NCBI GenBank assembly: GCA_014381505.1
Contig: JACNLK010000028.1
Coordinates: forward strand, 1-64,000
DNA: 64,000 nucleotides
Origin: Candidatus Desulfatifera sulfidica
GTDB lineage: Bacteria; Desulfobacterota; Desulfobulbia; Desulfobulbales; Desulfocapsaceae
Direction of reading: 5' to 3'
Below the pieces are notes generated by a model, which did not search any database, was not told the origin of the DNA, and saw only the letters and a list, made by a program, of their open reading frames with translations. Position numbers and translations under genes: made by a program. Positions 44,509-54,301 of the stretch are shown one piece after another; the stretch's first letter is position 1, and each line of letters starts with the position of its first letter.

Positions 44509-45954
44509 TTACACCGAAAGACTAGAGTCTACATCAGACATCTGGTCTTTCCGGGCCAAGAGCAGCGGGGCGACAACCTCCTGGACATACTCTTCGGTCT
44601 GAGCTCCTGCGCGGCCTGTAAACTGAGTGTAATCACCAACCAGGGCCTGGATTTCATTGCTGCTGAAGGGGATACGGTCGTCATTGGCCAGTCTTTGGAG
44701 CAGGTCGTTGTCCAGACCTTCTTCCTTGACAATACGCCCGGCATCCAGTGAGTGCTCCTTGATGACTTCGTGCATGTCCTGGCGACTTTCACCCTTGGCA
44801 ACGGCCTCCATGAGGATTTTCTCAGTGGACATGAAGGGTAATTCCATGCGCAGGTGACGCTCAATTTGTTTCGGAAAAACAACCATTCCTGAGGTAATGT
44901 TAACGTAAAGCTTCAGGATGGCATCGCTAAGCAAAAAGGCCTGAGGAATATCCATGCGGCGAATGGCAGAATCGTCAAGGGTTCGTTCAAACCATTGGTT
45001 GCTAAAGGTTGCGGCAAAGTTAGCAGGTAGCCCCATGAGTTTACGAGCCAATCCGGTCATGCGTTCTGAGCGCATGGGGTTCCGTTTGTAAGCCATGGCT
45101 GAGGAACCGGTCTGTTTTTTGGCAAAGGGCTCCTCTTGCACCTTGAGATTGGAAAGCAATCTGAGATCCACGGCAAATTTATGTGCGGATGCAGCTATTC
45201 CAGCTAAGGTTTCGGCAAGTTTCGTGTCAAGTTTGCGAGGGTAGGTTTGACCAGTAACCGCAAAAGGCTCATTGAACCCAAGTTTTTGAGCTACTAATTG
45301 ATCAAGTTGGCGAACTTTTTCATTGTCTCCATTGAACAATTCAACAAAGGTTGCCTGGGTGCCGACAGTGCCCTTGGCCCCGCGAGCTTTATACTGGCTT
45401 TCAAGCTGCTCAAGGTACTCCAGATCCATTATAAGATCTTGTATATAAAGGGTATTACGCTTGCCAACAGTGGTGGGCTGGGCTGGTTGATAATGGGTAA
45501 AGCCAAGCGTTGGGAGGTCCTTGTGCTTTAAGGAAAACTCTGAGAGATTCTTGATGACCTGGAGTAATCCGTTGCGAACAAGCTTGATGCCATTCACCTG
45601 ATTAATCAGGTCAGTATTGCAGACTACGAACTGAGAAGTAGCTCCCAGGTGAATAATTGGCTCAGCAGTTGGGCATTTGGTTCCAAATTCAAACACATGG
45701 GCCATAACATCGTGGCGAATCTCTTTCTCTTTGGCCGCAGCCAGGTCAAAGTCGATATTATCGACATTGGCCCGCATCTCAGCAATCATCTCAGGCCTAA
45801 TAATATCGGTAAGGCCAAGCTCGTACTGAGCCTCGGCAAGAGCCACCCAGCAACGGCGCCAGGTTGAAAAGCGGGTTTGATCAGAAAAAATTTCCTGCAT
45901 TTCACGACTTGTGTATCGGCTAACAAGTGGTTCCTGGTAAATCTCTCGAGACAT
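44509..45954 (-). CDS. purB: Adenylosuccinate lyase
   Basis: Fumarase-superfamily enzyme splitting adenylosuccinate and SAICAR in purine synthesis. 481 residues. The signature loop GSSAMAYKRNPMRSE near residue 292 is intact; HLGATSQFVVCNTDL and GFTHYQPAQPTTVGKR are the other two active-site regions. GGAG lies seven bases ahead of the ATG. It leads a likely operon with the small gene, miaB and the PHP gene. Confidence 0.95.
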   Translation of the reverse strand: MSREIYQEPLVSRYTSREMQEIFSDQTRFSTWRRCWVALAEAQYELGLTDIIRPEMIAEMRANVDNIDFDLAAAKEKEIRHDVMAHVFEFGTKCPTAEPIIHLGATSQFVVCNTDLINQVNGIKLVRNGLLQVIKNLSEFSLKHKDLPTLGFTHYQPAQPTTVGKRNTLYIQDLIMDLEYLEQLESQYKARGAKGTVGTQATFVELFNGDNEKVRQLDQLVAQKLGFNEPFAVTGQTYPRKLDTKLAETLAGIAASAHKFAVDLRLLSNLKVQEEPFAKKQTGSSAMAYKRNPMRSERMTGLARKLMGLPANFAATFSNQWFERTLDDSAIRRMDIPQAFLLSDAILKLYVNITSGMVVFPKQIERHLRMELPFMSTEKILMEAVAKGESRQDMHEVIKEHSLDAGRIVKEEGLDNDLLQRLANDDRIPFSSNEIQALVGDYTQFTGRAGAQTEEYVQEVVAPLLLARKDQMSDVDSSLSV

Positions 45955-46262
45955 CTTTTAACTCCAGCTACGAATGAAATATTTGCGGTGCAAGTGGGCA
46001 ACCGTATTGTTGAGTCAATCCTGAGCGCAACATAAACCATCCAGGCAAAAATCAAACGCTTTTTTTGCCTGGAGAAAGGACTTGCTGGGTGTCGATAACG
46101 GTGAGTTTCAAATCAAGGATATTGCGCAATCAATAATGACCCAGGCAGGGATTCAGCCAGGGGCAGTGCAAAACGAGGGTTTGTAGCCAGAAAGGCCCCG
46201 GACACCTTTCTTTATCAACAAGCACACAATGTCGCATAATGTATATTATGTTAATTTGTTAT
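45955..46262. other. 308-bp intergenic region between recJ and purB
   Basis: No gene seen. Holds the 11-bp stem hairpin at 46041-46072, and nearer recJ a palindrome CATAAT-GTAT-ATTATG (46235-46250). Either could end the recJ transcript or control purB. No purine riboswitch was recognised. Confidence 0.4.
46041..46072. promoter_or_regulatory. Hairpin in the purB leader region
   Basis: CCAGGCAAAAA (46041-46051) pairs perfectly with TTTTTGCCTGG (46062-46072) around a ten-base loop, 87 bases upstream of purB. There is no T-run after it on the minus strand, so an operator or attenuator element is as likely as a terminator. Confidence 0.4.
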
Positions 46263-48053
46263 TTATTCCGAAAGGACGGGTGGTTGCTCGGACACTTTGA
46301 TATCTTCTGCCCTGACGTCCCAGGTTTCTTTGCCGCGAAATCGGTTTAACGTTGGAGCGTAGACCATACTGGCCTCGTCTCCTGTGACAATCTCATCACA
46401 GCGTCGACCTAAGCGAAAGCCAATTCCACGGAGTGGTTGACTGTTGTTTTTTCTATCTAATGTGAGTTGCAGATGTTCGTTGTTGGCACCTACAGTTCGT
46501 AATTGGCGTACGGTTACATTTGGATCGCGAAAAATCGGCTGAGGATTGCCTTGCCCATGAGGTTCCAGGAGTTGCAGGTCTTGGAGTCTTTCGATTACAA
46601 AGAGATTTCCGACTGTGATTTCTGCATCTATTGTGACTGATCGTATCGGTGAGGCATGGGATGCCTGCCTCCCAATTGCATCGCTTAACGCGATCGTAAA
46701 ACTTGCATAATTCCCAGCATCAATGGTCATTCCTGCTGCCATGCTGTGCCCTCCAAAACGCAGCAGCCACTCACTGCACTCCGTAAGGGCCTGGTGCAAA
46801 TCAATCCCCGGAACACTACGACCTGAGCCCACCAGTAATCTCTTTTCGCCTTGCCTATCCAATTGCTCACTGAAGATGATTGTTGGTTTGTTAAATTGAT
46901 CGACCAGTCTTGATGCGGCAATTCCTATGACTCCCACGTGGAAATCTCCGCAAGCCATGACAACCGCGCGGTCTTCTGCCTGCCCCGTCTGGCTCTTTAG
47001 GGCATTAATCTGGACAGATTCTCCGAGATCCTTGCGCGTTGAATTGAGTTGTTCCAGCTTTTTTGACAACAGCCTTGCCCTGGCAGTGTTGTTGGCCAGC
47101 AGTAAACTCAGTGCAACGAGTGGCTGGCCCAAACGTCCGGCAGCGTTTAATCTTGGGGCAAGTGCAAATGATATATCCTCTCCCCTGATCCTGGTATCCA
47201 GCAATCCGGCCTTGTCAAGTAATGCCCGGATTCCCGGACGTTCACCCTTGCGGATAACCTCAAGCCCCGCCTTGACCATTATCCGGTTCACCCCTGTCAG
47301 TGGCACAAGATCTGCTACTGTGCCCAAGGCCACTAGGTCCAGTAGTATCTTAAGATTTGGGGGAGTCTGGCTGTGATAAAATCCAATGGATGTCAAATGC
47401 GAGCGCAATCCCATTACCAGGTAAAAAGCAACCCCAACACCAGCCAGATTTTTATCAGGAAAGTTGCATTGCTCCTGCTTGGGATTAAGAATAGCATCGG
47501 CAGAAACCGGAGATTGAGGTGGCTGGTGATGGTCGCTGACTATGACTCTAAATCCGAGCTCCCGGGCCCTGGTGATTTCTTCATGAGCTGAGATTCCGTT
47601 ATCTACGGTGACCAGAATCTTTGTCTCTGATCGCATTTCAGCTGCGTATTGCTCAAGCCCGGCAATATTAAGCCCGTATCCCTCTCTAAGTCTGTTCGGG
47701 ATGTGATGCCGTACGTCCCAGCCGTGCCCTGTCAGAAAGTCCACCAAAAGAGCCGTCCCTGTTACCCCGTCTGCATCATAATCTCCCCAGACCAGGACTT
47801 CCTGATTGTTCTGAAGCCCCTCACTGAGTATTTGAACTGCATGATCCATACCTGACATGAGGAATGGTCCCGGCAGGTCTGCCAGTTGCGGGCCGAGAAA
47901 GCTTATTACCTTTGATCGCTCACTGATTCCCCGTTTGTGAAGGATCTCCAGCACCAGCTTATCAATTTTGAGCTCAGCACATAATTTCTGAATCTGGACA
48001 GAGCTCTCATGATCAATTTGATCCGGCTGTACCCATTTTGTATTCTTGCTCAT
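46263..48053 (-). CDS. recJ: Single-stranded-DNA-specific exonuclease RecJ
   Basis: DHH-family 5'-3' single-strand exonuclease used in recombination and mismatch repair. 596 residues. Motif I WGDYDADGVTGTALLVDFL near residue 92, VTVDNGIS, SDHHQPPQ and ALAPRLNAAGRLG are present, then DHHA1 (GSGRSVPGIDLHQAL, FGGHSMAAG) and an OB-like C-terminus. It is the last gene of the minus-strand lysC-cimA-miaA run, 52 bases after miaA. Confidence 0.96.
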   Translation of the reverse strand: MSKNTKWVQPDQIDHESSVQIQKLCAELKIDKLVLEILHKRGISERSKVISFLGPQLADLPGPFLMSGMDHAVQILSEGLQNNQEVLVWGDYDADGVTGTALLVDFLTGHGWDVRHHIPNRLREGYGLNIAGLEQYAAEMRSETKILVTVDNGISAHEEITRARELGFRVIVSDHHQPPQSPVSADAILNPKQEQCNFPDKNLAGVGVAFYLVMGLRSHLTSIGFYHSQTPPNLKILLDLVALGTVADLVPLTGVNRIMVKAGLEVIRKGERPGIRALLDKAGLLDTRIRGEDISFALAPRLNAAGRLGQPLVALSLLLANNTARARLLSKKLEQLNSTRKDLGESVQINALKSQTGQAEDRAVVMACGDFHVGVIGIAASRLVDQFNKPTIIFSEQLDRQGEKRLLVGSGRSVPGIDLHQALTECSEWLLRFGGHSMAAGMTIDAGNYASFTIALSDAIGRQASHASPIRSVTIDAEITVGNLFVIERLQDLQLLEPHGQGNPQPIFRDPNVTVRQLRTVGANNEHLQLTLDRKNNSQPLRGIGFRLGRRCDEIVTGDEASMVYAPTLNRFRGKETWDVRAEDIKVSEQPPVLSE

Positions 48054-48105
48054 TGGTTAATGTTGCCTGTTAATTAAGTGGTGCAAGTGGTTGTATATTC
48101 GTTTT

Positions 48106-49050
48106 TTAAATGCGGCGAATCCAGTCTTCGGTCTTTTTTAACACAGTGTCACGAGCGCTTGCTTCGTGCCACTGTATTTCTTTGTTGGATGAAAACCACG
48201 TGTACTGGCGCTTGGCATAACGACGCGTGTCACGTGCAAGGAGACGTTCGCATTCATTTCGGTCATACTTGCCTTGTAAGTATTCATTCATGTGCCGATA
48301 GCCAATGGACTGCATGGATTTCAGATCAGCCTTGTATCCTCGTTCCAGGAGGCTCAGAACCTCCTGCTCCAGTCCCTGGTTAAGCATTATCCTGGTACGG
48401 AGATTGATCCTCTCGTGGAGAATCTTTCTGTCGCATGTTAGACCAATCTGGAGGCTGTTGGTGAATCGTTTATGCCTTTGCTGGTCGTGCTCATGCAGAT
48501 GTTCTGACCAGGTTTTACCTGTAGAGCGATAAATCTCCAAAGCCCTAACCAGTCGCTGGCTGTCGTTTGGATGTATTCTTTTCGCGGAGATTTGGTCAAT
48601 TACCTTCAGTTCTTCATGTAGTTTATTGTTTCCGAGGAGGGTCAGTTCGTCTTTCAACTGTTCCCGGATATTCAAATCAGTCGCAATATCCTGAAAGAGC
48701 CCGTGGAAGAGTCCCCGCAGATAAAGCCCTGTCCCTCCCGTGAGCAAGGCCACCCTTCCCCGCCCATGGATTTCACGAATTGCCGCGGATGCATCACGAA
48801 CAAAACGGGCTGCATCATACTCTTCGTCCGGGTCAACCACATCTATGAGATGATGTGGAACCTTGGCCCTCTCCTCAAGGCTGGCCTTGGCAGTACCAAT
48901 ATCCATCAGGCGGTACACCTGCATGGAGTCGACACTGATGATTTCACAATCAAATTGATTGGCAAGGTCCAGTGACAGGGCGGTTTTACCAATGGCAGTT
49001 GGTCCCACCAGAACGATGACCGGCCCGGTAATTGGAATTATTTCATTCAT
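48106..49050 (-). CDS. miaA: tRNA dimethylallyltransferase
   Basis: Adds the isopentenyl group to A37 of UNN-decoding tRNAs, giving the substrate of MiaB. 314 residues. P-loop VGPTAIGKTALS near residue 14, SVDSMQVYRLMDIGTAK, PHHLIDVVDP and DTRRYAKRQYTWF are diagnostic. Its ATG overlaps the stop of the HhH gene by four bases. Confidence 0.96.
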   Translation of the reverse strand: MNEIIPITGPVIVLVGPTAIGKTALSLDLANQFDCEIISVDSMQVYRLMDIGTAKASLEERAKVPHHLIDVVDPDEEYDAARFVRDASAAIREIHGRGRVALLTGGTGLYLRGLFHGLFQDIATDLNIREQLKDELTLLGNNKLHEELKVIDQISAKRIHPNDSQRLVRALEIYRSTGKTWSEHLHEHDQQRHKRFTNSLQIGLTCDRKILHERINLRTRIMLNQGLEQEVLSLLERGYKADLKSMQSIGYRHMNEYLQGKYDRNECERLLARDTRRYAKRQYTWFSSNKEIQWHEASARDTVLKKTEDWIRRI

Positions 49051-49532
49051 AGCTCGGTACTAAAGGAGAACTGCTTTGCAAATTGCTTCATTCGTTTGGG
49101 GCCTATTCCCGGTACGCTCAGAAGATCACTCTCTGAAAAAAAGAACCCTTCAGTCTTACGAATCCGGAGAATTTCCCGGGAAAGTTGCGGTCCGATACCT
49201 GACACAGTCATCAGTAATGACTTGTCAGCAAAGTTGATTGGTACTTCTTTGAAGAAAAAAGGGTGCAAATACGGTGGAATGGACCCGGCATGACCACCTG
49301 TCTGCGACTCCCCGCCCATATCAGTGACGGGCGCCAATTTCAGGTCACCTCCGGTCCAGGATAATACCTGTCCCCCACCTGCTCCAGTCAACTCCTCTTC
49401 TTTCCCCTTGAGCTGGAATGTCATCAGTACAAACAAAAACAGGACAGCCAGTGAGAGGAATACACTCACCCGGCTATCCTGTGAAGACTGATCCGTTGCG
49501 GGGCAACGAGCCTCAGCCGGTTCGTTGTTCAT
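49047..49532 (-). CDS. Membrane-anchored helix-hairpin-helix protein
   Basis: 161 residues. One membrane helix (about 23-40, VSVFLSLAVLFLFVLM) and a C-terminal double helix-hairpin-helix, VSGIGPQLSREIL and VPGIGPKRMKQF, the ComEA-type DNA-binding fold. The start is taken inside the end of cimA (ATGATG at 49535/49532); longer readings run into cimA coding sequence. Possibly DNA uptake or a DNA-tethering function, by analogy with ComEA; the anchoring is seen, the role is inferred. Confidence 0.75.
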   Translation of the reverse strand: MNNEPAEARCPATDQSSQDSRVSVFLSLAVLFLFVLMTFQLKGKEEELTGAGGGQVLSWTGGDLKLAPVTDMGGESQTGGHAGSIPPYLHPFFFKEVPINFADKSLLMTVSGIGPQLSREILRIRKTEGFFFSESDLLSVPGIGPKRMKQFAKQFSFSTEL

Positions 49533-51111
49533 CATCACGCATGAGTTTATAGCTGAATGCGTCAACCAGGGCCTGCCACGAGGCTTCAATGATATTGTAT
49601 GATACTCCCACCGTACCCCACTGACTGCGCTGGTCCTTTGATTCAACAAGGACTCGAACCTTGGCGCCTGTACCATGTTCACCAGAGAGTACCCGCACCT
49701 TGTAGTCAATCAACTCTACTTCCTCCAGAGCTGGATAAAACTGGACCAATGCCTTACGCATAGCCTTATCTATGGCATTGACAGGGCCGTCACCCATGGC
49801 AGCACTATGGACCTCTTCACCAGCCACTTCAAGGCGGATTGTGGCCTCGGTCTCTGGGGGCTGATCCATGGTGCGTTTTGAGTTAATTGCCCGGAAGGCC
49901 TTGAGTTTGAAGTAGTCGGGTTGCGTACCAAGCACCTTTCTCATCAGCAATTCAAATGAAGCCTCAGCTCCTTCGTAAGCGTATCCCTGGTTTTCAAGAT
50001 CCTTGAGCTTGCGGACAATGTCTGCAAGGAGAGGATTGTCCGGATCAATTTTGACACCAAATTTCTCGGCCTTGTGCAGGACATTGCTTTTGCCGGATTG
50101 ATCCGAGATCAGAATGCGGCGGAAGTTACCAACCTTTTCCGGCTCGATGTGTTCATAGGTCAAAGGGTTTCTCTTGACGGCAGAAACATGAATTCCACCC
50201 TTGTGGGCAAAAGCGGCCTGCCCCACATAGGGCTGGTATTTATTGTGTGGCAAATTCGCCAACTCATCGACCAGCCGGGCAGTTTCATAGAGGCTGCTGA
50301 TTTGTTTACCCGCCTCACAGTCATAGCCCATCTTCAGGGTCAGAGCTGGGAGAATTGACGTCAGGTTGGCATTCCCGCAACGCTCGCCATAACCATTCAT
50401 TGTCCCTTGAACCTGCTTGACTCCCATGCTCAAGGCGATCAATGAATTTGCCACTGCTGTTTCTGAATCGTTGTGTGCGTGAATACCAAGATTGACATCA
50501 GCACCGCGGTCGGCCACATATTGCTGGACACGGGAGATGATGGGCTGAACCTCCTGGGGGAGCATACCGCCATTGGTGTCACATAAAATCAGGCATTCGG
50601 CTCCACCGTCAATAGCACGGCCCAATGTTTCAAGGGCGTAGTCTGCGTTCTTTTTGAACCCGTCAAAGAAGTGTTCTGCATCGTAGAACAGATGCTCAAC
50701 ATGTGGTCTGAGATAGCGCAGTGATTCTTCGATTATCAGCAGATTGTCTGCCAGTTCAATGCGCAGGGCATCATAAACATGAATATCCCAGGACTTGCCA
50801 AAAATGGTTATTACCTGAGTTTTTGCAGCAATCAATGCCTGCAGGTTTGCATCCTGGTCGGCGGGATTAGCAAACATCCGAGTTGAGCCAAAGGCTGCAA
50901 GCTTGGCATGCTTTAGATTGGCTCCCTGCATAGTTTGAAAAAACTCAACGGCCAGGGGGTTGGAGCCAGGCCAGCCGCCTTCAATAAAATCAATCCCGGC
51001 TTCATCGAGCTTATGACTGATTTTAACCTTGTCATTCAGGGACAGATTGAAATTTTCAGCTTGGGTTCCGTCCCGCAGAGTGGTGTCGTAGATCTGTACT
51101 TGGCGCGTCAT
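49513..51111 (-). CDS. cimA: Citramalate synthase
   Basis: Condenses pyruvate and acetyl-CoA to (R)-citramalate, the threonine-independent entry to isoleucine. 532 residues. YDTTLRDGTQAENFNLSL at the N-terminus, then FIEGGWPGSNP, which separates citramalate synthases of this class from LeuA, and GIHAHNDSETAVANS with the HxH metal site; a LeuA dimer/regulatory domain follows. Its ATG shares one base with the lysC stop. LeuC/LeuD elsewhere in the window can process citramalate further. Confidence 0.93.
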   Translation of the reverse strand: MTRQVQIYDTTLRDGTQAENFNLSLNDKVKISHKLDEAGIDFIEGGWPGSNPLAVEFFQTMQGANLKHAKLAAFGSTRMFANPADQDANLQALIAAKTQVITIFGKSWDIHVYDALRIELADNLLIIEESLRYLRPHVEHLFYDAEHFFDGFKKNADYALETLGRAIDGGAECLILCDTNGGMLPQEVQPIISRVQQYVADRGADVNLGIHAHNDSETAVANSLIALSMGVKQVQGTMNGYGERCGNANLTSILPALTLKMGYDCEAGKQISSLYETARLVDELANLPHNKYQPYVGQAAFAHKGGIHVSAVKRNPLTYEHIEPEKVGNFRRILISDQSGKSNVLHKAEKFGVKIDPDNPLLADIVRKLKDLENQGYAYEGAEASFELLMRKVLGTQPDYFKLKAFRAINSKRTMDQPPETEATIRLEVAGEEVHSAAMGDGPVNAIDKAMRKALVQFYPALEEVELIDYKVRVLSGEHGTGAKVRVLVESKDQRSQWGTVGVSYNIIEASWQALVDAFSYKLMRDDEQRTG

Positions 51112-52358
51112 CAGATGATATCCTCTTCAACAGGCGGATCGGACTTGTCCAGTTCAAAGGCGTCGTGCAGGGCACGGATAGCCAGTTCAGTATATTTCTC
51201 TTCAATGACACAGGAGACCTTGATCTCAGAAGTTGAAATCAGAGAGATATTGATCCCCTCTTTGGCCAGAACACTGAACATGGTTGAGGCAATACCGGAA
51301 TGATTACGCATGCCGACCCCAACGATTGATATCTTGGTGATATTCTCTGATCCATGTACATCACCGGCGCCAATTTTATCAGACATGTCCTGCAGCAACT
51401 GCATGGTGCGCAAATAATCAGTGCGCATGACAGTAAATGTCATGTCGGTCAAACCATTTCCCACGTCCTGGTTCTGAATGATCATGTCGACGATAATGTC
51501 GGCGTCTGAGATCGGGGTAAAGATCTTGGATGCAATCCCTGGCTGATCCGGGACGCCTGTGATGGTGATTCGGGCCTCATTTTTATTGTAAGTAACCCCT
51601 GATACGATTCTTCCTTCCATCTCTTTATCCTCCTTGACGACCCAAGTCCCTTCAGTCTCCGTAAAAGTGGAGCGGACATGGACTGGAACATTGTATTGTT
51701 TGGCAAAGGTTACGGAACGAATATCCAGGACCTTGGCACCGAGACTGGCCAGTTCCAGCATCTCGTCATAGGAGATGCGGTCAATTTTACGGGCCTTGTT
51801 GCAGATATTTGGATCAGTGGTATACACCCCTTCCACATCAGTGTAAATCTCGCAGGAGTCAGCCATGAGCGCTGCGGCAAGTGCGACAGCAGTGGTGTCG
51901 GAACCACCACGACCAAGGGTAGTAATGGAACCGTCACTGGCTACGCCTTGAAATCCGGCGACGGTTACGACCTTGCCCTGATTGAGCTCGGCCATAATGC
52001 GCTCGGAGTCAATACCTTCGATTCGCGCCTTTGTAAATACAGAATCTGTCTGGATTTTGATTTGATCACCAAGTAATGAGATGGCGTCATCCCCTGCTGC
52101 CTTGACTGCCATGGAAAACAGGGCAATGGAGACCTGCTCGCCTGTGGACTGCAGCATGTCCATCTCCCGGGGGTCAGGTAATTCCTGCATCTGCTGGGCG
52201 AGATCAATCAGGCGGTTTGTTTCACCAGACATGGCAGAGAGGACAACGACCATCTGATTACCGGCTCGCTTAGACCTGAGAACGCGTTCTGCCACAGCTT
52301 TAATTTTTTCAGGGGTACCGACAGAGGTCCCGCCAAATTTCATAACTATTAATGCCAT
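51111..52358 (-). CDS. lysC: Aspartate kinase
   Basis: First enzyme of the lysine/threonine/methionine pathway. 415 residues: kinase domain with VMKFGGTSVG at the start and TLGRGGSDTTAVALA near residue 165, then two ACT domains (ITITGVPDQPGIASKIF, SIVGVGMRNHSGIAS) for amino-acid feedback. A longer reading from 52391 is rejected because AGGGATAAAG precedes the ATG at 52358. First gene of the lysC-cimA-HhH-miaA unit. Confidence 0.96.
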   Translation of the reverse strand: MALIVMKFGGTSVGTPEKIKAVAERVLRSKRAGNQMVVVLSAMSGETNRLIDLAQQMQELPDPREMDMLQSTGEQVSIALFSMAVKAAGDDAISLLGDQIKIQTDSVFTKARIEGIDSERIMAELNQGKVVTVAGFQGVASDGSITTLGRGGSDTTAVALAAALMADSCEIYTDVEGVYTTDPNICNKARKIDRISYDEMLELASLGAKVLDIRSVTFAKQYNVPVHVRSTFTETEGTWVVKEDKEMEGRIVSGVTYNKNEARITITGVPDQPGIASKIFTPISDADIIVDMIIQNQDVGNGLTDMTFTVMRTDYLRTMQLLQDMSDKIGAGDVHGSENITKISIVGVGMRNHSGIASTMFSVLAKEGINISLISTSEIKVSCVIEEKYTELAIRALHDAFELDKSDPPVEEDII

Positions 52359-52615
52359 TATCTTTATCCCTGGTGCAGTAAGACACTGCATGAAATGATG
52401 AACGAGGGGTTGCGCTTCATTAAACTGTTCGGCTGATTCATGCGAGTTTCAACGGGATAAAACAAACATTCCCGGGAAACAATTATTTATGAACAGAAAC
52501 AATATAATTTATCTTCACCTGCTAAAATTGCAAGATGTTATTCAAACAATAAGGCTGATCCGGCTATTTTCCTTGTCATCCTCATCCCGGAGAAGTATTT
52601 TGACCTCTAATCGCC

Positions 52616-53092
52616 ATGCAGACACAACTTCCATTCCATATCGTCCTTGTTGAACCCGAGATCCCGCCCAATACCGGATCTATTGCCCGCTTATGTGGAG
52701 CGACCAACACTGTCCTTCACCTGGTTCGACCACTGGGATTTTCCACCGACGATAAGCATTTGAAGCGGGCCGGTCTCGATTACTGGAAATTTGTCCAGAT
52801 TCATTATTGGGATAACCTTCAGTCATTCCTGGCAGCCCAGGATGAATCTCAACTGTATTTTTTTACCACTAAAACAGCCCGTTCATATACATCTGCCTCA
52901 TTCAAACCAGGCGACTATCTGATCTTCGGCAAAGAAACCAAGGGCTTGCCAGTTGATCTTCTAGAAGATTACCCGGAACGCTGTTTGACTCTCCCCATGT
53001 GCAACGACAATATACGCAGCCTGAACCTTGCGATGACGGCCGGTGTGGTTCTCTATGAGGCCTTGCGCCAGAACGAAAATGGTTGTAAATAG
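52616..53092 (+). CDS. trmL: tRNA (cytidine/uridine(34)-2'-O)-methyltransferase TrmL
   Basis: SPOUT methyltransferase modifying the wobble ribose of leucine tRNAs. 158 residues. VEPEIPPNTGSIARLC, FGKETKGLP and LPMCNDNIRSLNLAMTAGV form the knotted cofactor site. It starts 58 bases before serC and is read away from lysC. Confidence 0.94.
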   Translation: MQTQLPFHIVLVEPEIPPNTGSIARLCGATNTVLHLVRPLGFSTDDKHLKRAGLDYWKFVQIHYWDNLQSFLAAQDESQLYFFTTKTARSYTSASFKPGDYLIFGKETKGLPVDLLEDYPERCLTLPMCNDNIRSLNLAMTAGVVLYEALRQNENGCK

Positions 53093-53149
53093 GCCCTTTA
53101 TAATTAATCTGTCCATTTTTCTATACATTGATATGAGGAGAACAAATCC

Positions 53150-54232
53150 ATGAGCAAGCGTATTTATAATTTCAGTGCCGGTCCGGGTACGCTCCCTGTT
53201 GATGTTCTTGAACAGGCGAGTCGTGATATTGTTAATTTTCAAGAGACCGGTATGGGGCTCATTGAGATGAGTCATCGTTCAAAAGAATTTATGGCCGTTG
53301 CCGCTGAAACCGAGAATCTCCTGCGTGAGTTGATGGAAATTCCCGATAATTACAAAGTTCTTTTTCTTCAGGGTGGAGCTTCAAGCCAGTTTTTCATGAT
53401 TCCCATGAATTTACTTGGCGCAGGCAAGAAGGCGACTCACCTGAACACCGGAACCTGGGCCAAAAAGGCGATTAAAGAGGCCAAGTTATTCGGAGACATT
53501 GACGTTGCTTATTCAAGCGAGGAACAGAAATTCAACCGGGTCCCTACTTCTGATGAATATTCTGTGGCGGCAGATTCCGAGTATCTGTACATGGTCTCAA
53601 ATAATACTATCTACGGCACCCAATTTTCGGAGTTTCCTGAAACCGACAAAATGCTGGTTTGCGACATGTCCTCTGATATTCTCTCACGCAGAATTGATGT
53701 TTCAAAGTTTGGTCTTATTTTTGCCGGTGCCCAGAAAAACATGGGGCCTGCCGGGGTCACCGTGGTCATTATCCGCGAAGATCTTCTTGATCGTACCCCG
53801 GAGTCTGTTCCGACCATGCTTCGTTACAAGACTCATGCTGACAAGGATTCCATGTTCAACACCCCACCATGCTTTGCCATTTATGCAGTGGGTGAGGTGC
53901 TAAAGTGGTTAAAAAAACAAGGTGGCGTTGCAGCCATGGAAGAAATCAACAAGGAAAAGGCTGGTCTGCTCTACAGTGCAATTGACGGCAGTGATTTTTA
54001 TCGTGGACATGCCGAGAAAGACTCCCGCTCCTTGATGAATATTCCGTTTAATCTGCCGACCCCGGAACTTGAGGCCAAGTTCATTGCCGAAGCCGCATCT
54101 CTGGGCTTTAACGGCCTGAAGGGGCATCGATCCATTGGTGGTTGCCGCGCGTCCATATACAACGCCTTCCCGCGTCAGGGCGTGGTTGATCTGGTGGCAT
54201 TCATGGCTGAGTTTGAAAAGAAGAATAGTTGA
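53150..54232 (+). CDS. serC: Phosphoserine aminotransferase
   Basis: PLP enzyme making phosphoserine (and phosphohydroxythreonine) from the 2-oxo acid. 360 residues. YNFSAGPGTLP at the start, the PLP lysine in FAGAQKNMGPAGVTVV near residue 198, and GHRSIGGCRASIYNAFP at the end. GAGGAGA precedes the ATG. Closed by the hairpin at 54254-54287. Confidence 0.97.
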   Translation: MSKRIYNFSAGPGTLPVDVLEQASRDIVNFQETGMGLIEMSHRSKEFMAVAAETENLLRELMEIPDNYKVLFLQGGASSQFFMIPMNLLGAGKKATHLNTGTWAKKAIKEAKLFGDIDVAYSSEEQKFNRVPTSDEYSVAADSEYLYMVSNNTIYGTQFSEFPETDKMLVCDMSSDILSRRIDVSKFGLIFAGAQKNMGPAGVTVVIIREDLLDRTPESVPTMLRYKTHADKDSMFNTPPCFAIYAVGEVLKWLKKQGGVAAMEEINKEKAGLLYSAIDGSDFYRGHAEKDSRSLMNIPFNLPTPELEAKFIAEAASLGFNGLKGHRSIGGCRASIYNAFPRQGVVDLVAFMAEFEKKNS

Positions 54233-54253
54233 AAAACTGAGTACAACTGAAGG

Positions 54254-54294
54254 AGCAGGCCGAAACGATATGTCGTTTCGGCCTGCTGTGTTTT
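54254..54294 (+). terminator. Intrinsic terminator of serC
   Basis: A 15-bp perfect stem (AGCAGGCCGAAACGA and complement, 54254-54287) with a four-base loop TATG, followed by GTGTTTTA. The next gene starts only eight bases later, so the loop also shields its start. Confidence 0.85.
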
Positions 54295-54301
54295 ATATCC
54301 C

